Shown piece by piece: positions 42,300-51,941 of a DNA stretch of 64,000 nucleotides; the stretch's first letter is position 1, and the number at the start of each line of letters is the position of its first letter. The notes beneath the pieces are model-generated. The model did no database searches. It was not told where the DNA came from and saw nothing but the letters and a program-made list of their open reading frames with translations. This stretch comes from Cyclobacteriaceae bacterium (lineage in GTDB: Bacteria > Bacteroidota > Bacteroidia > Cytophagales > Cyclobacteriaceae): positions 186,001-250,000 of the forward strand of contig CATQIH010000014.1 in the NCBI GenBank assembly GCA_958296015.1, in the 5' to 3' direction. Position numbers and translations under genes: made by a program.

Positions 42300-43853
42300 T
42301 TACGACAGTTCAATTGTTTCGCCTGCTTTGTTATAAAAATGGTAATCTACCAGTCCAAGCGAAGAATCTTTTTCTAGATTCACCCATCTTTTATACTTGA
42401 AAAGCCACTTCATGCGTCGGGAGGGAAACCCTTGTGTGAAGTAGGCTGCCAAATAAGGATGCAGGGCTACAGTCAATTTTTTTTCGTTCTGCTTAACAAG
42501 TACATACTCTATATTGTGCTCTACCTGGTCTGACACTAATACTGTAGGGGCTACTTTGCCTGTGCCGCCACACGTAGGACAAATCTCTGTAGTGGCAATA
42601 TTCAGCTCTGGCCTCACACGTTGCCGCGTAATTTGCATCAGTCCAAACTTTGTCAGAGGAAGAATGGTATGCTTGGCACGGTCGTCTTTCATCACCTCCC
42701 GCATCTTATCGTACACCGCCTTTTTGTTGTCGCCACTGCGCATATCAATAAAGTCGATAACAATAATGCCGCCCATATCTCTTAGGCGAAGCTGCCGGGC
42801 TATTTCTGCCACAGCCTGTAAATTGACATGCAGAGCGGTAGCTTCCTGGTTGGATTCTGAGTTAGACTTGTTGCCACTGTTAACGTCAATAACATGCAAT
42901 GCCTCGGTATGCTCAATGATAAGGTAACCGCCGCCAGGCACGGTCACAGACTGGCCAAACAACGATTTTAGTTGCTTCTCGATACCATAGTTTTCAAAAA
43001 GCTTTACCTTACCGTTATAATGCTTGACGATCTTCTCCTTTTCCGGAGCAAAAGATTTCACATACGTCTTGATCTCATCGTAAATCTCGGGATCATCGGT
43101 TGTGATGCTGTCAAACGACTCGTTGAGCATATCCCTTAGCAGAGAAGATGCCCGGCTCATTTCGCCGATAATCTTATCGCGGGGTTTCCCGTTCTTCAGC
43201 TTTTTGATACCCTCCGTCCAGGTTTTCACCAGGTTGCTTAGGTCTTTATCCAGTTCAGCTACTTCTTTTCCTTCAGCAACTGTTCTGATAATAATACCGA
43301 AACCTTCCGGCTTAATAGATGAAATTAAGCGGCTGAGCCTTTTTCTTTCGTCTTTGCTTGCAATTTTTTTGGAGATATTTACAACGTTCGAAAAAGGCAC
43401 TAAAATTAAATATCTCCCTGCAATAGACAACTCGCAAGATAGTCGTGGTCCCTTGGTAGAAATAGGCTCTTTGACAACCTGCACCAGAATGGGCTGGTTT
43501 TTACTGAGAACCTGGGTGATTTTACCTAGTTTATCTATATCAGATTCCGGCGTTACTTTGCCTAATGAAGGAGTGTCTCCTTTATTATTGAGAACCTGTT
43601 TGGTGTATTTATTCAGGGTTTTGATCTGAGGTCCAAGGTCAAGATAGTGTAGAAAGGCATCTTTTTCATAGCCAATATCAATAAAGGCTGCATTCAATCC
43701 CTGCACTACTTTCTTAACCGTTCCTAAATATATATCACCAACTGTAAATTTATTTGCATCAACATCGTGATGAAATTCAACAAGGCTTTTATCTTTTAAA
43801 AGGGCAATACGACGTCCATCTTGCGTTGAATTGATTACTAATTCATTACTCAA
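42300..43853 (-). CDS. rng: ribonuclease G (RNase E/G family)
   Basis: The TTG start at 43853 gives 517 residues beginning SNELVINSTQDGRRIALLKD after Met. An S1 domain (VGDIYLGTVKKVVQGLNAAF, IDIGYEKDAFLHYLDL) comes first. The catalytic domain has HVIDVNSGNKS and IIVIDFIDMRS, with the two metal Asp residues, and the zinc link CPTCGGTGK near 415. It cuts single-stranded RNA, for example at the 16S rRNA 5' end. The ATG 15 codons upstream adds an unlikely tail. Confidence 0.95.
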   Translation of the reverse strand: MSNELVINSTQDGRRIALLKDKSLVEFHHDVDANKFTVGDIYLGTVKKVVQGLNAAFIDIGYEKDAFLHYLDLGPQIKTLNKYTKQVLNNKGDTPSLGKVTPESDIDKLGKITQVLSKNQPILVQVVKEPISTKGPRLSCELSIAGRYLILVPFSNVVNISKKIASKDERKRLSRLISSIKPEGFGIIIRTVAEGKEVAELDKDLSNLVKTWTEGIKKLKNGKPRDKIIGEMSRASSLLRDMLNESFDSITTDDPEIYDEIKTYVKSFAPEKEKIVKHYNGKVKLFENYGIEKQLKSLFGQSVTVPGGGYLIIEHTEALHVIDVNSGNKSNSESNQEATALHVNLQAVAEIARQLRLRDMGGIIVIDFIDMRSGDNKKAVYDKMREVMKDDRAKHTILPLTKFGLMQITRQRVRPELNIATTEICPTCGGTGKVAPTVLVSDQVEHNIEYVLVKQNEKKLTVALHPYLAAYFTQGFPSRRMKWLFKYKRWVNLEKDSSLGLVDYHFYNKAGETIELS

Positions 43854-43972
43854 TGGATTGACTTTTTTGGTTAAAAAACAAACACGAAAAGCTACCAAAT
43901 AGATGGTAGCCTAAATAAATATCAGGGGCCATGCCGAGCTAATTAAATGCTCGAGATGGCTTATTTAGAAAG

Positions 43973-44062
43973 TTACTTCTTCTTGTGTCTGTTTTTTCTC
44001 AATCTCTTCTTTCTTTTGTGTGTAGAGATTTTGTGTCTCTTTCTTTTTTTTCCACAAGGCAT
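43973..44062 (-). CDS. 29-residue AURKAIP1/COX24-domain basic protein
   Basis: On the minus strand ATG at 44062 encodes MPCGKKRKRHKISTHKRKKR, then LRKNRHKKK and a stop at 43973. Well over half of the residues are Lys, Arg or His. This is the Bacteroidota small protein annotated with the AURKAIP1/COX24 domain, related to mitochondrial ribosomal protein mS38 and thought to be a ribosome component. Its length and order fit the family. It lies between the TPR protein gene and rng. Confidence 0.9.
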   Translation of the reverse strand: MPCGKKRKRHKISTHKRKKRLRKNRHKKK

Positions 44063-44121
44063 AATGTCAATGTTTTAATTTGTTAAACAATATTTTACTA
44101 ATAAAGCCCTTTGGGCTGTGG

Positions 44122-44970
44122 TCAAATTCTTTCCAGATAACTATCTGCACTGGCTTGTACTTCCGGGTCACCATCCAGGTTTTTAACAGCTTCAAACTGG
44201 GTTTTTGCTTTTTTCTTATCTTTAAGCTCAAAATAGCTGACACCCAACCAGTAATGTGCCTGAATATTTTCAGGACTTAGTTTGATCAATCTTTCAAAAC
44301 GTTCGGCAGCCTTATCATACTGGCCTGATTGAACAGAGAGCAAACCCAGATTGAAAATGGCTGTACGGTTGTTTTTATCCTTTTCCAACACTTCCCGAAG
44401 CATTTTGATTCCCTGCATCGGGTTGGTGGTAGAGACGTACGTCATAGCCAGTTTGTTCTTTACCTCAAGGTCGCCTGGCTGCTGAGCCAGTACCTGCTCT
44501 AAATAAGTGCTTGCCTTTTGCCCGTAAGCCTTCGCCCGGTTTTCATCCAAAGCATGTGAAAACGCTTCGTAATACAACGCACCTGCGTTCTTTTTATCTT
44601 TAATATCTCCGGTTTCGGAGGCTACTTTGTCAGCAAACCATGCAGCACTGTCAAAATAAGCAGCACCTTTGTATGCCTGCATTAATCCGGATGCAAAACT
44701 AATATTTTTTTCTGAATTTGCACTATTTTCAAAAGCTTCTCTCAGGCTATTGATTTTTTGTCTCAGATCCGGGGCAATTTCCAGCGCATGGGGAGCAGCC
44801 TCAGCCTCACTGTTTTCATTCACTGCATCCGTGTTAATCTCTGTTTCACTCTGCCGCGACTCCAAATTATTCTCACGGCCTTCGTTGTCCACCACTACTT
44901 TGGGCAGGCTAAACAGTATGCCAGCGACGGCTACGGCAATGATTGTGATAATTATTTGTGGTTTTTTCAT
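44122..44970 (-). CDS. membrane-anchored tetratricopeptide-repeat protein
   Basis: This 282-residue protein has an N-terminal anchor (IIITIIAVAVAGILFSLP), an acidic spacer (NTDAVNENSEAEAAP) and about four TPR motifs in residues 130-275, for example AIFNLGLLSVQSGQYDKAAE and QAHYWLGVSYFELKDKKKAK. It is probably a protein-binding scaffold. Its gene lies 45 bases after the HU gene and is likely co-transcribed with it. A conserved HU-TPR-RNase G order is common in this group. Confidence 0.9.
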   Translation of the reverse strand: MKKPQIIITIIAVAVAGILFSLPKVVVDNEGRENNLESRQSETEINTDAVNENSEAEAAPHALEIAPDLRQKINSLREAFENSANSEKNISFASGLMQAYKGAAYFDSAAWFADKVASETGDIKDKKNAGALYYEAFSHALDENRAKAYGQKASTYLEQVLAQQPGDLEVKNKLAMTYVSTTNPMQGIKMLREVLEKDKNNRTAIFNLGLLSVQSGQYDKAAERFERLIKLSPENIQAHYWLGVSYFELKDKKKAKTQFEAVKNLDGDPEVQASADSYLERI

Positions 44971-45015
44971 ACGTATAGATACTGTCCTTGTCTGTAGTCG
45001 GCAACGCTGGTATGA

Positions 45016-45327
45016 TCAGCTTGGTTCAGCAACCTTTTCTTTAAGTGTATCGCTGCTTTTGATTTTTTCTACAAAGACTTTGGAAGGCTTAAAACTAGGG
45101 ATGTAATGTTCATCTATCACAATGGCTGTGTTTTTAGAGATGTTTCTACCTACTTTACGCGCTCGTTTTTTGTTGACAAAACTTCCAAATCCTCTAACAT
45201 AAATGTTTTCTCCATCTGCCATTGAATTTTTAACAATAGTAAAAAAGGCCTCTACGGTTGTATATACATCTGCTTTGTCTATACCGGTCTTTTCTGCTAT
45301 CTGCTGAACTACTTCTGCTTTGGTCAC
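45016..45327 (-). CDS. HU/IHF-family DNA-binding protein
   Basis: This 103-residue protein has the HU fold: MTKAEVVQQIAEKTGIDKAD, then FFTIVKNSMADGENIYVRGF and GSFVNKKRARKVGRNISKNT. The DNA-bending arm carries the residues before IPSFKPSK. A tail of about 12 residues beyond the usual end is acidic. It bends or compacts DNA and may regulate. Its TPR neighbour follows 45 bases on. Confidence 0.95.
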   Translation of the reverse strand: MTKAEVVQQIAEKTGIDKADVYTTVEAFFTIVKNSMADGENIYVRGFGSFVNKKRARKVGRNISKNTAIVIDEHYIPSFKPSKVFVEKIKSSDTLKEKVAEPS

Positions 45328-45477
45328 GTTTTTATACGGTTTGATTAATATAACTTGATTCCTTTATAAAAATGTAAATTTAATGCTTAATGGTAAATAA
45401 GGAAACAAAAGAAGTAAAAACTCCCGCTATTTACCTTATATGAGTACCCATAAATTACTAATAATCATCACTTTACA

Positions 45478-46548
45478 TTGGAAGAGACTTTTTTCGCCGA
45501 ACAGATCATCAGCTGGTATCTGAAACATAAAAGAAATTTGCCCTGGCGAAGTACAGAAGACCCTTATACCATCTGGCTTTCTGAAATCATATTGCAGCAA
45601 ACGCGGGTTGCCCAGGGTTTGCCTTATTACCACAAATTTGTAACCGAATTTCCAACCATACAGCACCTTGCCGATGCTCCTGCCGATACAGTGCTGAGGC
45701 TCTGGCAGGGCCTGGGGTATTACTCAAGGGCCCGTAACCTGCACGCTTGTGCCAAGATTATCGTCAGTGAATATGGCGGGATTTTTCCTGGCAGTTATCA
45801 GGAACTTCTTCAACTCAAAGGCATTGGTGCTTACACCGCTGCCGCTATCGCTTCTTTTGCTTACAACGAAACAGTGCCGGTAGTAGATGGTAACGTATAT
45901 AGAGTGCTTTCTCGGGTCTTTGGGATCAAAAATGATATTCTCTCTAGCAAAGGGCAAAAGATTTTCAGAGAACTGGCAGCTAGCCTGGTGCCGGAAGGCA
46001 AAGCAAATGTCTATAATCAGGCGATTATGGAGTTTGGGGCATTGCAATGTACGCCAGCCAAGCCAGCCTGCTTGCTTTGCCCGCTCAGTACCATGTGCTA
46101 TGCCTTTCAGCATGGCCAACAGAAAAGGCTGCCGGTCAAACTGAAAAAGACTAAAATGAAGCATCGTTTCTTCCACTACGTTGTCGTACGGCAAGGTGAT
46201 TACTTACTGATGAAGCAGCGCATGGGCAAAGATATATGGACTGGCCTGTATGACTTTTATTTGATAGAAGGTCAGAAAGACATTTCTATAGAGGAACTGA
46301 CAGAAAAAAATGATGTACTTTTGCAACTTATTAAGCAGAAGAAAGTTTCCGTAGAAGTACCCAACACGTATAAACACCAGCTTACACATCAACGTTTACA
46401 GGTCAAATTCATCGTATTTAACCTGCAAGAGGCGTTGCCAGATGATATATCTGAGCAGATGCAGGTTAAGCTGTATTCTTTTGAGGATGTAAGAAAACTG
46501 CCGAAACCTATTTTAATCGACAACTTTTTGAACGAACAAATATTTTAA
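45478..46548 (+). CDS. mutY: A/G-specific adenine DNA glycosylase
   Basis: This 356-residue protein starts at TTG 45478. The catalytic Glu is in WLSEIILQQTRV near residue 38. The helix-hairpin-helix is LLQLKGIGAYTAAAIASFAY, and the Asp is in VPVVDGNVYRVLSR. The iron-sulfur cluster cysteines have the C-x6-C-x2-C-x5-C spacing near 195-211. The NUDIX-like C-terminal domain recognises 8-oxoG. It removes A opposite 8-oxoG. ssb follows after 31 bases. Confidence 0.96.
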   Translation: MEETFFAEQIISWYLKHKRNLPWRSTEDPYTIWLSEIILQQTRVAQGLPYYHKFVTEFPTIQHLADAPADTVLRLWQGLGYYSRARNLHACAKIIVSEYGGIFPGSYQELLQLKGIGAYTAAAIASFAYNETVPVVDGNVYRVLSRVFGIKNDILSSKGQKIFRELAASLVPEGKANVYNQAIMEFGALQCTPAKPACLLCPLSTMCYAFQHGQQKRLPVKLKKTKMKHRFFHYVVVRQGDYLLMKQRMGKDIWTGLYDFYLIEGQKDISIEELTEKNDVLLQLIKQKKVSVEVPNTYKHQLTHQRLQVKFIVFNLQEALPDDISEQMQVKLYSFEDVRKLPKPILIDNFLNEQIF

Positions 46549-46579
46549 GTAAATTTAGATATAGATAATACGATAAGCT

Positions 46580-47050
46580 ATGGCAGGAGTTAATAAAGTG
46601 ATTTTATTGGGAAATCTAGGTGCTGATCCGGAAATTAGGCATTTGGAGAGTGGTTCTAAGGTAGCCAATATCAGCATCGCAACTTCTGAGGCGTATGTAA
46701 AAAACGGAGAGCGCATTGAACAAACTGAGTGGCATCGCGTGGAGCTTTGGGACAAACTAGCTGATCTGTGTGAGCGTTATCTCACCAAAGGGCGTACCGT
46801 GTATGTAGAAGGAAAGATCAGAACCAATACTTACCAGGATAAAGATGGCGTAACCCGCTATGATAAACGGATCAGGGCTACCAATCTAACCTTTATAGGA
46901 GGCAAGGGCGATGATGATAATAGTAGTGGCGACACTGCAACCGACATGCAGCAACCGACACAAGCAACTCCATCGGTTAGGGAAGATATCAAACAGCCGC
47001 AGGCTGCTCCCGAAAGATATGAGCCAGATATTGATGATCTACCTTTTTAA
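46580..47050 (+). CDS. ssb: single-stranded DNA-binding protein
   Basis: This 156-residue protein has an OB fold (MAGVNKVILLGNLGADPEIR, WHRVELWDKLADLCERYLTK, VYVEGKIRTNTYQDKDGV), a flexible Gln/Pro-rich linker, and the acidic tip PDIDDLPF that recruits partner proteins. It coats single-stranded DNA in replication and repair. The mutY-ssb-gldE order is typical of Bacteroidota. Confidence 0.97.
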   Translation: MAGVNKVILLGNLGADPEIRHLESGSKVANISIATSEAYVKNGERIEQTEWHRVELWDKLADLCERYLTKGRTVYVEGKIRTNTYQDKDGVTRYDKRIRATNLTFIGGKGDDDNSSGDTATDMQQPTQATPSVREDIKQPQAAPERYEPDIDDLPF

Positions 47051-47074
47051 TCTTTTCAACTAAAAAACACTATT

Positions 47075-48448
47075 TTGGAATCATCCATAGATGACCCGTT
47101 CCCGGGAGCCTTCATTTTGTTAGCAGGCATATTTTCTACGTCTGTCGGTTTTTATTCGTCGATTGGTGTTGCTATTGTATTTTTGTTATTTTGCTCTGCT
47201 ATGATCTCCGGGTCAGAAGTAGCTTTTTTCTCTATTACCAACGAAGAGCTTAGCAAATGCCAGACGAGCGACAAAGCTTCCGAACAAAATATTGCAAAGC
47301 TACTGGCTGAACCCAAGATTTTGTTAGCTACCATATTGATCCTCAATAACTTGGTCAATGTAGCCATTGTTACCTTGTCCACTTATGCCACGTGGCAGTA
47401 TTTTGGTAAAAGTACAGAAGGGGTACTGGTGGCCGCTCTTACGGCTGTCATCACCATTGCCATTCTCTTCTTCGGCGAAATTCTTCCCAAACAATATGCC
47501 ATCCATTACTCACTGGGCTTTGCCAGAAAGACAGCTCTCGCACTCAATGGTGCCAGCATTCTGTTGCGCCCTTTGTCTGCCCTGCTGATGACCATCAGCA
47601 ATGTGGTAGAAAAAAGACTTGATAAAAGAGGGTACAACGTCTCGGTAGATGAACTTAACCATGCCCTGGAGATTACTACCAGCAACAACACAACTACAGA
47701 AGAAGAAAAGGGTATCCTGAAAGGAATCGTCAACTTTGGCACCCTATCGGTGAAGCAGGTGATGCGCTCTCGTTTGGATGTTATGGCCATTGATATTGAA
47801 GCAGACTACCACGAACTGATGGATCATATCAATAAAAATGGCTATTCCCGTATCCCTATTTACCAGGAGACGATAGACCATATCGAGGGCATACTTTATG
47901 TCAAAGATTTACTTCCTTTTTTAGATAAAGAAGATAGTTTTCAATGGCCAACACTACTGCATAAGGGCTTTTTTGTACCGGAAAACAAGAAGATAGATGC
48001 GCTACTCAAAGATTTTCAGGAGCGCAGGGTGCATATGGCTATTGTGGTAGACGAATATGGGGGCACGTCCGGCCTGATCACACTGGAAGACATCATAGAG
48101 GAGATCGTGGGAGAAATCAATGACGAGTTTGATGAAAGCGACGTGCACTACAACAAGATGGACGAAAATACCTACATCTTCGAGGGTCGTACGTCTATCA
48201 ACGATTTTTGCAAGATTGTACAGGAAGATATTGCTGTATTTGACCCCGTGAAGGGAGAAAGTGAGTCTCTGGGCGGTTTGTTGCTCGAGATGCATTCCAA
48301 ACTTCCCAGAGCTGGCGAGAAAATAGAGTTCAATGGCAAGTATGTCTTTACTGTAGTAGCAGTTGACAATAAAAGGATCAAGCGTATTAGGGTTTTGCGC
48401 AAAGAGCCTGTAGTCCAGCCTGCTAATATTAGTGTCAATAGAAATTAA
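47075..48448 (+). CDS. gldE: GldE-type CNNM/CBS/CorC_HlyC membrane protein
   Basis: The start is TTG at 47075, giving 457 residues. The CNNM membrane domain (FLLFCSAMISGSEVAFFSIT, then LFFGEILPKQYAIHYSLGFA) is followed by a CBS pair (VMRSRLDVMAIDIEADYHEL, VDEYGGTSGLITLEDIIEEI) and a CorC_HlyC domain. Downstream of ssb this corresponds to GldE, an accessory of gliding and type IX secretion in flavobacteria; it is also close to metal transport proteins. The usual partner gldD does not follow here. Confidence 0.88.
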   Translation: MESSIDDPFPGAFILLAGIFSTSVGFYSSIGVAIVFLLFCSAMISGSEVAFFSITNEELSKCQTSDKASEQNIAKLLAEPKILLATILILNNLVNVAIVTLSTYATWQYFGKSTEGVLVAALTAVITIAILFFGEILPKQYAIHYSLGFARKTALALNGASILLRPLSALLMTISNVVEKRLDKRGYNVSVDELNHALEITTSNNTTTEEEKGILKGIVNFGTLSVKQVMRSRLDVMAIDIEADYHELMDHINKNGYSRIPIYQETIDHIEGILYVKDLLPFLDKEDSFQWPTLLHKGFFVPENKKIDALLKDFQERRVHMAIVVDEYGGTSGLITLEDIIEEIVGEINDEFDESDVHYNKMDENTYIFEGRTSINDFCKIVQEDIAVFDPVKGESESLGGLLLEMHSKLPRAGEKIEFNGKYVFTVVAVDNKRIKRIRVLRKEPVVQPANISVNRN

Positions 48449-48469
48449 TATACCACAACCTGTTCAACA

Positions 48470-49240
48470 ATGCAGTTATACTACCGCAGTCTTGGAAAAG
48501 GCAAACCGCTGATTATTCTACACGGAATTTTTGGCACTTCCGACAACTGGCAAACCTTCGCCAAGGCTGTTTCAGAAAAATACCAGGTGTTTTTGGTAGA
48601 CCTAAGAAACCACGGCAACTCCCCACATAGCCAGACCTTTGATTATCCTGCAATGGTTGCCGACCTGAAGGAGTTTATAGAAGAACACCAGTTGGGAAAG
48701 CCCATGATCATGGGGCACTCTATGGGTGGAAAATTAGTGATGTGGTTTGCAGTTGCCCATCCCGAGGGCTTTGAAAAAATGGTAGTAGTGGATATTGCGC
48801 CTAAATATTACCCGCCACACCATCAGAAAATCCTGGAAGGTCTTGCATCAGTTGACATAGATACCATCGGGAGCCGCAAAGAAGCCGATGAGCAACTGGC
48901 GACTTATGTTGATGATGCCAGTGTCAGGCTGTTTCTGCTCAAAAATCTGAAAAGAGATGAAAATCATTTTGCCTGGAAACTCAACCTGCCGGTGATCAAA
49001 GACAACATAGAGCAGGTAGGGCAGGCATTGGATACGGATATAGTCATTAAAAAACCAGCCTTGTTTATCCGTGGCGACCAATCAAAATATATACTGGATG
49101 AAGACAAAGAGCCTATCCGAAAACTGTTTCCGCTGGCACAGATCGTCACGATCAAGGATGCCGGGCACTGGGTACATGCCCAACAACCCGAAGCACTTTA
49201 TGAGGCTGTCACCCGTTTTCTGGATTACGAACCTAACTGA
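48470..49240 (+). CDS. alpha/beta hydrolase (YbfF-like esterase)
   Basis: This 256-residue protein has the oxyanion HGIFGTSDNWQ, the nucleophile elbow GHSMGGK near residue 83, an Asp in IRGDQSKY and a His in DAGHWVHA. That is a complete Ser-Asp-His triad. The family cleaves short acyl esters or thioesters in the cytoplasm. It follows the gldE gene by 21 bases and overlaps the convergent DUF2905 gene by 8 bases. Confidence 0.9.
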   Translation: MQLYYRSLGKGKPLIILHGIFGTSDNWQTFAKAVSEKYQVFLVDLRNHGNSPHSQTFDYPAMVADLKEFIEEHQLGKPMIMGHSMGGKLVMWFAVAHPEGFEKMVVVDIAPKYYPPHHQKILEGLASVDIDTIGSRKEADEQLATYVDDASVRLFLLKNLKRDENHFAWKLNLPVIKDNIEQVGQALDTDIVIKKPALFIRGDQSKYILDEDKEPIRKLFPLAQIVTIKDAGHWVHAQQPEALYEAVTRFLDYEPN

Positions 49241-49442
49241 ATTTTCTGATTAGATACAAGATCAGCGATACAAGGATGCTCAGGACGATGCTGCTGGCCA
49301 GTGGAAAATAAAAAGTAACATGCTCTTTTTTGATCAGAATATCTCCTGGCAGTTTGCCAAGTAGCGGAATACGATCAAAAAACTGAATAACAATGCCAGC
49401 CACTAAGATGACAATACCCAAAATAATAAGCACTTTTCCCAT
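49233..49442 (-). CDS. DUF2905 small membrane protein
   Basis: A start at 49442 gives 69 residues: MGKVLIILGIVILVAGIVI, then FFDRIPLLGKLPGDILIKKE and FYFPLASSIVLSILVSLILY. Two helices with the PGD motif define DUF2905, a family of unknown role. A 12-codon upstream extension is possible but not family-like. Its end overlaps the hydrolase gene. Confidence 0.9.
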   Translation of the reverse strand: MGKVLIILGIVILVAGIVIQFFDRIPLLGKLPGDILIKKEHVTFYFPLASSIVLSILVSLILYLIRKFS

Positions 49443-49461
49443 AGCTCCATTTTTTTGACAT

Positions 49462-50178
49462 ATGCATAAAACCAACACGGGAACCGTCTATTTGATTCCA
49501 ACAGTCATTGCAGAAGATAGTATAGAAGACACCATTCCTAATGCTATTAAAGCAAGTATCCTGCATCTGGACTATTTTTTAGTAGAAAATGTGCGAACAG
49601 CCCGCAGGTTTATCAGTTCCCTTAACACAGGCAGGCAGATCGATGAGCTTTCGTTTGAAATACTGGACAAGCGAACGTCTTCGGAACAGATGACTACTCT
49701 CTTTCAGCCGGTATTCTCAGGAAAAGACATAGGCATTTTATCTGAGGCAGGTTGTCCTGGCATTGCAGACCCGGGAGCAATGGCCGTAAGCTATGCACAT
49801 CAGCACAGCGTCCCTGTAAAACCTTTGGTGGGGCCTTCCTCTTTCCTGCTGGCTTTGATGGGTTCCGGTTTCTCCGGTCAGTCATTCACTTTTCATGGAT
49901 ACCTGCCTATTGACAAAGCCCAACGCATTCAGGCTATCAAAAAGCTGGAAAAGCAAGCTCGGCAGCTAAACCAAACCCAGATTTTTATGGAAACACCCTA
50001 TAGGAACAACCATCTTTTCAACGACCTCGTACAGCACTGCCAGGCAGAAACGATGATCTGTGTAGCCAAAGATGTTACCGGTCCTCAGGAGTTTATCCGA
50101 TCTATGAGAGTCAGAGACTGGAAAGCAAATAAACCGGAATTACATAAAGTGCCTGTTGTTTTTTTACTATATGTGTAA
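49462..50178 (+). CDS. RsmI-like SAM-dependent methyltransferase (tetrapyrrole methylase fold)
   Basis: This 238-residue protein has the family pattern YLIPTVIAEDSIEDTIPNAI, FLVENVRTARRFISSLN, ILSEAGCPGIADPGAMAVSY, LVGPSSFLLALMGSGFSGQS and FMETPYRNNHLFNDL. Bacteroidota have this second, shorter RsmI-type protein besides RsmI. It probably methylates rRNA or another ribose, which is an inference. It diverges from the DUF2905 gene. Confidence 0.88.
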   Translation: MHKTNTGTVYLIPTVIAEDSIEDTIPNAIKASILHLDYFLVENVRTARRFISSLNTGRQIDELSFEILDKRTSSEQMTTLFQPVFSGKDIGILSEAGCPGIADPGAMAVSYAHQHSVPVKPLVGPSSFLLALMGSGFSGQSFTFHGYLPIDKAQRIQAIKKLEKQARQLNQTQIFMETPYRNNHLFNDLVQHCQAETMICVAKDVTGPQEFIRSMRVRDWKANKPELHKVPVVFLLYV

Positions 50179-50216
50179 AAATTTCCTGTTTAAGTTTTTG
50201 TTTTGTGCTATTTCAT

Positions 50217-50224
50217 TAATTTTG
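50217..50224 (+). promoter_or_regulatory. -7 box candidate before metK
   Basis: TAATTTTG matches TAnnTTTG. A TTTG 16 bases upstream (50197-50200) is closer than the usual 19-21, so the pair is imperfect. The start codon at 50258 would leave a leader of about 27 bases. No SAM riboswitch fold is visible. Confidence 0.45.
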
Positions 50225-50257
50225 AACGTTACTATTGAAAAATAAAATCAGCTAATT

Positions 50258-51565
50258 ATGTCATATCTATTTACCTCAGAATCAGTTTCTGAAGGCCATC
50301 CCGATAAAGTCGCAGATCAGATTTCAGATGCTATCTTGGATGCTATGCTATCACAGGACCCAAATTCACGTGTTGCCTGCGAAACATTTGTAACTACCGG
50401 CCTGGTAGTTGTTGGCGGTGAGGTCACTACCAACGCCTATGTAGAAATTCCTGATGTGGTCCGCGAGACGATCAGAAAGATAGGATACAACAAAGATAAC
50501 TACATGTTTGAGTCAAACTCATGCGGCGTGCTGGTTACTTTGCACAGCCAGTCACCTGATATTGCCAGAGGTGTAGACGAAGGTGCAGGCAAAGAGCAGG
50601 GCGCAGGCGACCAGGGAATGATGTTTGGCTATGCTACCAAAGAAACCAAAGAATATATGCCGATGGCACTGGCCTATTCACATAGGCTTGTGCAGGAACT
50701 GGCCCGTATTCGCAAAGAATCTCCCGAACTGATTCCCTATCTCCGCCCGGATGCTAAAGCCCAGGTAACAATTGAGTATAGCGATGATCGTCAGCCTCAG
50801 CGGGTACACACAGTAGTGGTTTCAACACAGCACGATGATTTTGTACAGCCTTCAGGCGACAGCAAAGAAGCCAAAGCAAAGGCAGAGCAAGAGATGCTGG
50901 CAAAGATCAAAGAAGATGTGATCAAACACGTGGTGAAGAAAGTAATCCCTGAAAATCTGCTGAAAGATACAACCTATCATATCAACCCTACCGGAAATTT
51001 TGTGATTGGTGGCCCACATGGCGATGCAGGACTTACCGGCAGAAAGATCATTGTAGATACATATGGTGGCAGAGGAGCACATGGTGGCGGGGCTTTTTCC
51101 GGCAAAGATTCCAGCAAGGTAGACAGAAGTGCGGCCTACGCAGCCCGGCACATTGCCAAAAACCTTGTAGCTGCCGGCGTTGCTGATGAAATTCAGGTGC
51201 AGGTAGCCTATGCTATCGGTGTGGCCGAACCAGTTTCTCTAAATGTAGAAACCTTTGGCCGTGCCAACGTGAAGATGAGCGATACGGAAATTGCCAAAAT
51301 CACCAATGGGCTGTTTGATATGCGCCCCAAAGCCATTGTGGAAAGACTGGGATTGAAAAATCCGATATTTTCCCCTACAGCGGCTTACGGACATATGGGT
51401 AGAGAAGCCTACACCGCGCCTATTGAAACAAATATTACCGAAGTACAGGAAGAAGCCGGGGTAAAAAGAACAACGGTGAAGAAAGAAAACACAGAAGTAG
51501 ACTTTTTCACCTGGGAACGGCTGGATTATGTGGACAAGGTAAAGCAGGCTTTCGGGCTAGCATGA
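50258..51565 (+). CDS. metK: S-adenosylmethionine synthetase
   Basis: This 435-residue protein is complete: [20 protein letters not shown] with the ATP His, [60 protein letters not shown] and [19 protein letters not shown]. It makes SAM from methionine and ATP. A linker near residue 205-230 is longer than in E. coli. It is single, with a strong terminator behind. Confidence 0.98.
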   Translation: MSYLFTSESVSEGHPDKVADQISDAILDAMLSQDPNSRVACETFVTTGLVVVGGEVTTNAYVEIPDVVRETIRKIGYNKDNYMFESNSCGVLVTLHSQSPDIARGVDEGAGKEQGAGDQGMMFGYATKETKEYMPMALAYSHRLVQELARIRKESPELIPYLRPDAKAQVTIEYSDDRQPQRVHTVVVSTQHDDFVQPSGDSKEAKAKAEQEMLAKIKEDVIKHVVKKVIPENLLKDTTYHINPTGNFVIGGPHGDAGLTGRKIIVDTYGGRGAHGGGAFSGKDSSKVDRSAAYAARHIAKNLVAAGVADEIQVQVAYAIGVAEPVSLNVETFGRANVKMSDTEIAKITNGLFDMRPKAIVERLGLKNPIFSPTAAYGHMGREAYTAPIETNITEVQEEAGVKRTTVKKENTEVDFFTWERLDYVDKVKQAFGLA

Positions 51566-51586
51566 GGCAATGTCCCTATCAAAAAC

Positions 51587-51616
51587 AAAATCCTGAGCGT
51601 AAACTCAGGATTTTTT
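51587..51616. terminator. rho-independent terminator between metK and hpf
   Basis: AAAATCCTGAG and CTCAGGATTTT form an 11-bp stem around CGTAAA, with a T run to 51616. Both A and T flanks let it serve the converging hpf operon too. Confidence 0.92.
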
Positions 51617-51638
51617 ATGTATTATATTCTAACAACTG

Positions 51639-51941
51639 TTACCTGGAGCCTGTCTTTTCTTTGTATTTATTAAGTTGTCTTCTAAGACCATTCACTGCTG
51701 TATCGGTTGCAGCTTCAAATGAAGCGGCCTGCTCTTTCACAAAAAGCTGGTTACCGGGTATATTCAGTTTAATTTCAACGATCTTGTTTTCTGTTTCTCC
51801 ATTCTCGAGTTTGAGAAACACTTCTCCATCAATAATTCTGTCATAAAAAGTTTCCAGCTTATCCACTTTCTTTTGAATAAAATCTATCAGCTTTGGATCA
51901 GCGTCAAAATGAATGGCATGTGTTTGGAGTTTCATAGACAT
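51639..51941 (-). CDS. hpf: ribosome hibernation-promoting factor (short form)
   Basis: This 100-residue protein has the RaiA/HPF fold: MKLQTHAIHFDADPKLIDFI, QKKVDKLETFYDRIIDGEVF, IKLNIPGNQLFVKEQAASFE and AVNGLRRQLNKYKEK. It binds the 30S subunit in stationary phase and blocks the decoding site. The short form lacks the dimerising C-terminal domain. It is the last gene of rpsU-xer-hpf. Confidence 0.95.
   Translation of the reverse strand: MSMKLQTHAIHFDADPKLIDFIQKKVDKLETFYDRIIDGEVFLKLENGETENKIVEIKLNIPGNQLFVKEQAASFEAATDTAVNGLRRQLNKYKEKTGSR

Noticed and set aside
50179-50257. SAM riboswitch before metK
   Set aside because: The leader is only about 79 bases and AT-rich, without paired regions of a SAM-I or SAM-II fold.
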